Source: Nitrosopumilaceae archaeon
Lineage (GTDB): Archaea > Thermoproteota > Nitrososphaeria > Nitrososphaerales > Nitrosopumilaceae
DNA length: 14,960 nucleotides
Assembly (NCBI GenBank): GCA_030697975.1
Contig: JAUYOQ010000030.1
Coordinates: 1-14,960, forward strand
Direction of reading: 5' to 3'
Shown here: positions 13,374 through 14,960 of the stretch, in pieces
How positions within the stretch are numbered: position 1 is the first letter of the stretch
How the letters are laid out: each line of letters opens with the position of its first letter
The notes under the pieces: generated by a model
Seen by the model: only the letters and a program-made list of their open reading frames with translations
What the model was told of the DNA's origin: nothing
Databases searched by the model: none
Made by a program: the position numbers and the translations under genes

Positions 13374-14143
13374 ATGGAATTCACCAATTGTCTCACAAAT
13401 GTTTCGATATTATCGCTTTTCATTATGCTAGAGCCTACAAGAAATGCACTTGCACCACAGTCATGTAAAAATTGTATATCCTTAGGAGTTTTTATCCCGC
13501 TTTCTGATAAAATAATCCTTGATTTATCAAATCCATCAAGAACAATTTTTGTAGTTTTTATGTCTATTTCAAGGGTGTCAAGGTTTCGATTATTGATGCC
13601 AATTAGATCTGCATTGGTTTTAAGCGAATTTTCAAACTCAGTTTTTGTGTGTGATTCTATTAGAACTCTGAGATTTTTTTTGTGAGCATAATCTACATAC
13701 GCATCAATTTCCTTTAGATATCTATTATCAAAGAGTGATTCTATGAGCAAAATATAGTCTGCTCCTAGTTTTTGAGCAGCATCTATTTGGATCTTATCTA
13801 TTACAATATCTTTCATTAGCAGTGGAACCTTCACATTTTGTCGTATTTTGATAAAAAATTCTGGCGACCCATCAAAAAGATATGGTTGAGTAAGTACTGA
13901 CAAGCCAACTGCACCACCTCTTATCATTGAATTTGCTATTGCAATTGGATCTGATGTGGTACGGATTTTTCCTAATGATGGAGAAGAAAATTTTACTTCA
14001 GTAATGATTGGTGCATGATTGTTATTTTTGATTAAATTAATTAAATCCATTTGAGATTTTTGTAATTTTTCAGCGATTTCATAAACTCCTTCATCGATTG
14101 CTTTTTGAGAATTTTGAATCAATTTTTGTAATACGTTTTGCAT
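13370..14143 (-). CDS. trpC: Indole-3-glycerol phosphate synthase
   Basis: TrpC closes the indole ring to give indole-3-glycerol phosphate. From the ATG at 14143 the protein has 257 residues, the usual length of a single-domain TrpC (no fused TrpF). Active-site segments are [12 protein letters not shown] (Lys51), LLMKDIVI (Lys111), the LIESH strand, INNRNL (Asn184 and Arg186), and SESGI at the phosphate end. The frame stays open upstream to 14182, but the ATG at 14143 is preferred: it shares one base with the trpD stop (TAATG), follows a GGAG motif at 14155-14158, and gives the expected N-terminus. It ends with an ATGA overlap into trpB. Confidence 0.95.
   Translation of the reverse strand: MQNVLQKLIQNSQKAIDEGVYEIAEKLQKSQMDLINLIKNNNHAPIITEVKFSSPSLGKIRTTSDPIAIANSMIRGGAVGLSVLTQPYLFDGSPEFFIKIRQNVKVPLLMKDIVIDKIQIDAAQKLGADYILLIESLFDNRYLKEIDAYVDYAHKKNLRVLIESHTKTEFENSLKTNADLIGINNRNLDTLEIDIKTTKIVLDGFDKSRIILSESGIKTPKDIQFLHDCGASAFLVGSSIMKSDNIETFVRQLVNSI
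13381..13385 (-). promoter_or_regulatory. Shine-Dalgarno-like site for trpB
   Basis: GGTGA on the minus strand lies inside the end of trpC, 7 nt before the trpB ATG at 13373. It matches the archaeal anti-Shine-Dalgarno complement and suits an internal operon gene. Confidence 0.5.
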
Positions 14144-14960
14144 TATGTTTCTAACTCCTTTAACATACTTTTGTTGCCACAAAAAGAAATGAATTCTTTG
14201 AACAGCTTGTAGGCTTTTTCACTTTGTAATGTGTCTAGTGCAATATCTATTGCAGATGAGAAATTATCTGCTATGTCTGCAACAATCAAACCTCCAGCTG
14301 CATTAAGTGCAGTAGTTTCTATCATTGCTTTGTTTGCTGAGCAGTTTAGAACGGATACAAAAGCATCAATGGCGTTTTCTTTTGTGGTTACCTGAAGTTG
14401 TTTAATTTCAGATTTTTTAAGACCAAATTCTTGTGGATCTAAAACAAGTGTTTCAATTTTTTCATTTTTTAATAAACAAACAAGATTTTTTGATGTTGTA
14501 GATAATTCATCTAGTCCATCTTTTGATCTTACAGCCATTATCGTCTTTGCGTTTTTTTTCTTTAACAAATTTGGTACTCGTTCAAGAAAATTCTCTGAAA
14601 AAACCCCAATCAATTGATTTTTTACGTTTGCTGGGTTGCATAATGGGCCAAGAAGATTAAAGGCAGTTCTTGTACCAATCATTTTTCGTGCTTTGGCCAC
14701 ATTTTTCATGGCAGGATGGAATTTTTGTGCAAACATAAAGCCTATTCCAAATTTTTCAATAATCTGCGTAATTCGCTCAGGCGATGCATCCAGATCATAG
14801 CCAAAATACTCAAAAATGTCTGCACTTCCGCACATACTTGAAACTGCGTGATTTCCATGCTTTGCTACAGCTCCGCCTGAGGCTGCAATCACAAATGCAG
14901 CTGCAGTAGATACGTTAAATGTCATCATGTTATCGCCGCCTGTCCCACACACATCAATCA
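14143..14960 (-). CDS. trpD: Anthranilate phosphoribosyltransferase (partial, N-terminus beyond window)
   Basis: TrpD transfers phosphoribose from PRPP to anthranilate. The gene continues past the right edge, so its N-terminal helical domain is missing; the first visible residues are IDVCGTGGD. The PRPP-binding signature GTGGDNMMTFNVST is followed by AKHGNHAVSSMCGSADIFE. Most TrpD proteins have KHGNR and KSGSAD at these places, so His and Met-Cys here are departures, though the fold is clear. Later segments such as GTRTAFNLLGPLCNPA are standard. The apparent GTG at 14952 is an internal valine codon, not a start. It precedes trpC with a one-base TAATG overlap, and trpE/trpG presumably lie further upstream. 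Confidence 0.95.
   Translation of the reverse strand, partial: IDVCGTGGDNMMTFNVSTAAAFVIAASGGAVAKHGNHAVSSMCGSADIFEYFGYDLDASPERITQIIEKFGIGFMFAQKFHPAMKNVAKARKMIGTRTAFNLLGPLCNPANVKNQLIGVFSENFLERVPNLLKKKNAKTIMAVRSKDGLDELSTTSKNLVCLLKNEKIETLVLDPQEFGLKKSEIKQLQVTTKENAIDAFVSVLNCSANKAMIETTALNAAGGLIVADIADNFSSAIDIALDTLQSEKAYKLFKEFISFCGNKSMLKELET
14155..14158 (-). promoter_or_regulatory. Shine-Dalgarno-like site for trpC
   Basis: GGAG on the minus strand lies inside the end of trpD, 11 nt before the trpC ATG at 14143. It supports that start over the longer open frame. Confidence 0.45.

Noticed and set aside
14950..14952. GTG as a start codon for trpD
   Set aside because: It codes for the valine just before CGTGGD in the middle of the conserved fold; the frame stays open to the window edge, so the gene is truncated by the window.
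1..14960. CRISPR array, insertion sequence, prophage or defence island
   Set aside because: No regularly spaced repeats, transposase, integrase, terminal repeats or compositional break were seen; the genes are housekeeping.

Overview
This window looks like chromosomal DNA of an ammonia-oxidising archaeon (Thaumarchaeota/Nitrososphaerota), most like the Nitrosopumilus/Nitrosarchaeum group. The evidence is its AT-rich composition, an archaeal/eukaryotic-type information-processing set (Rpo6/RpoK with a long acidic N-terminus, ribosomal proteins S25e and S26e, Alba, archaeal-type threonyl-tRNA synthetase), an archaeal CDP-alcohol phosphatidyltransferase, and archaeal TATA boxes placed about 26-29 nt before start codons, which implies mostly leaderless mRNAs. 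The lineage is inferred from protein character; no database search was possible. I see no mobile element, CRISPR array, rRNA, tRNA or prophage. No gene-free stretch exceeds about 175 bases.

Layout. Positions 2-298 hold the C-terminal part of an XRE-type HTH regulator, facing an Alba-family protein (304-618, minus). Next is rpoK (672-1187, minus), divergent from a cyclophilin-like-fold protein (1244-1654, plus); the pair appear to share one symmetric TATA element. S25e (1639-1962, minus) overlaps the tail of the cyclophilin-like gene. A small zinc-finger protein (2134-2346, plus) abuts a deoxyhypusine-synthase-family gene (2347-3435, minus). A plus-strand block follows: an unknown 116-aa protein, thrS, an agmatinase-family ureohydrolase and a CDP-alcohol phosphatidyltransferase, which ends 1 nt from S26e (7267-7554, minus). 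A 35-aa two-CxxC mini-protein (7684-7791), a PfkB-type kinase and an NAD kinase fused to a C-terminal winged helix run on the plus strand to 9723. The right third is minus strand: pyrG (CTP synthase), then trpA, trpB, trpC and a partial trpD, transcribed as trpD-trpC-trpB-trpA with stop/start overlaps.

How the genes work together. Most are core functions: transcription (Rpo6), translation (S25e, S26e, ThrRS), chromatin (Alba), polyamine or hypusine-type chemistry (DHS-family protein and ureohydrolase), phospholipid headgroups, NADP and CTP supply, and tryptophan synthesis. The genome is very compact: all five tail-to-tail gene pairs end within 5 nt of each other or overlap, so terminators must lie inside the opposing gene. 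I found no clearly new multi-gene system. The best leads are the shared bidirectional TATA box, the NAD kinase-winged-helix fusion with an altered GGDG motif, a DHS-family enzyme lacking the canonical KHH active-site segment, and the 35-aa zinc-knuckle protein.
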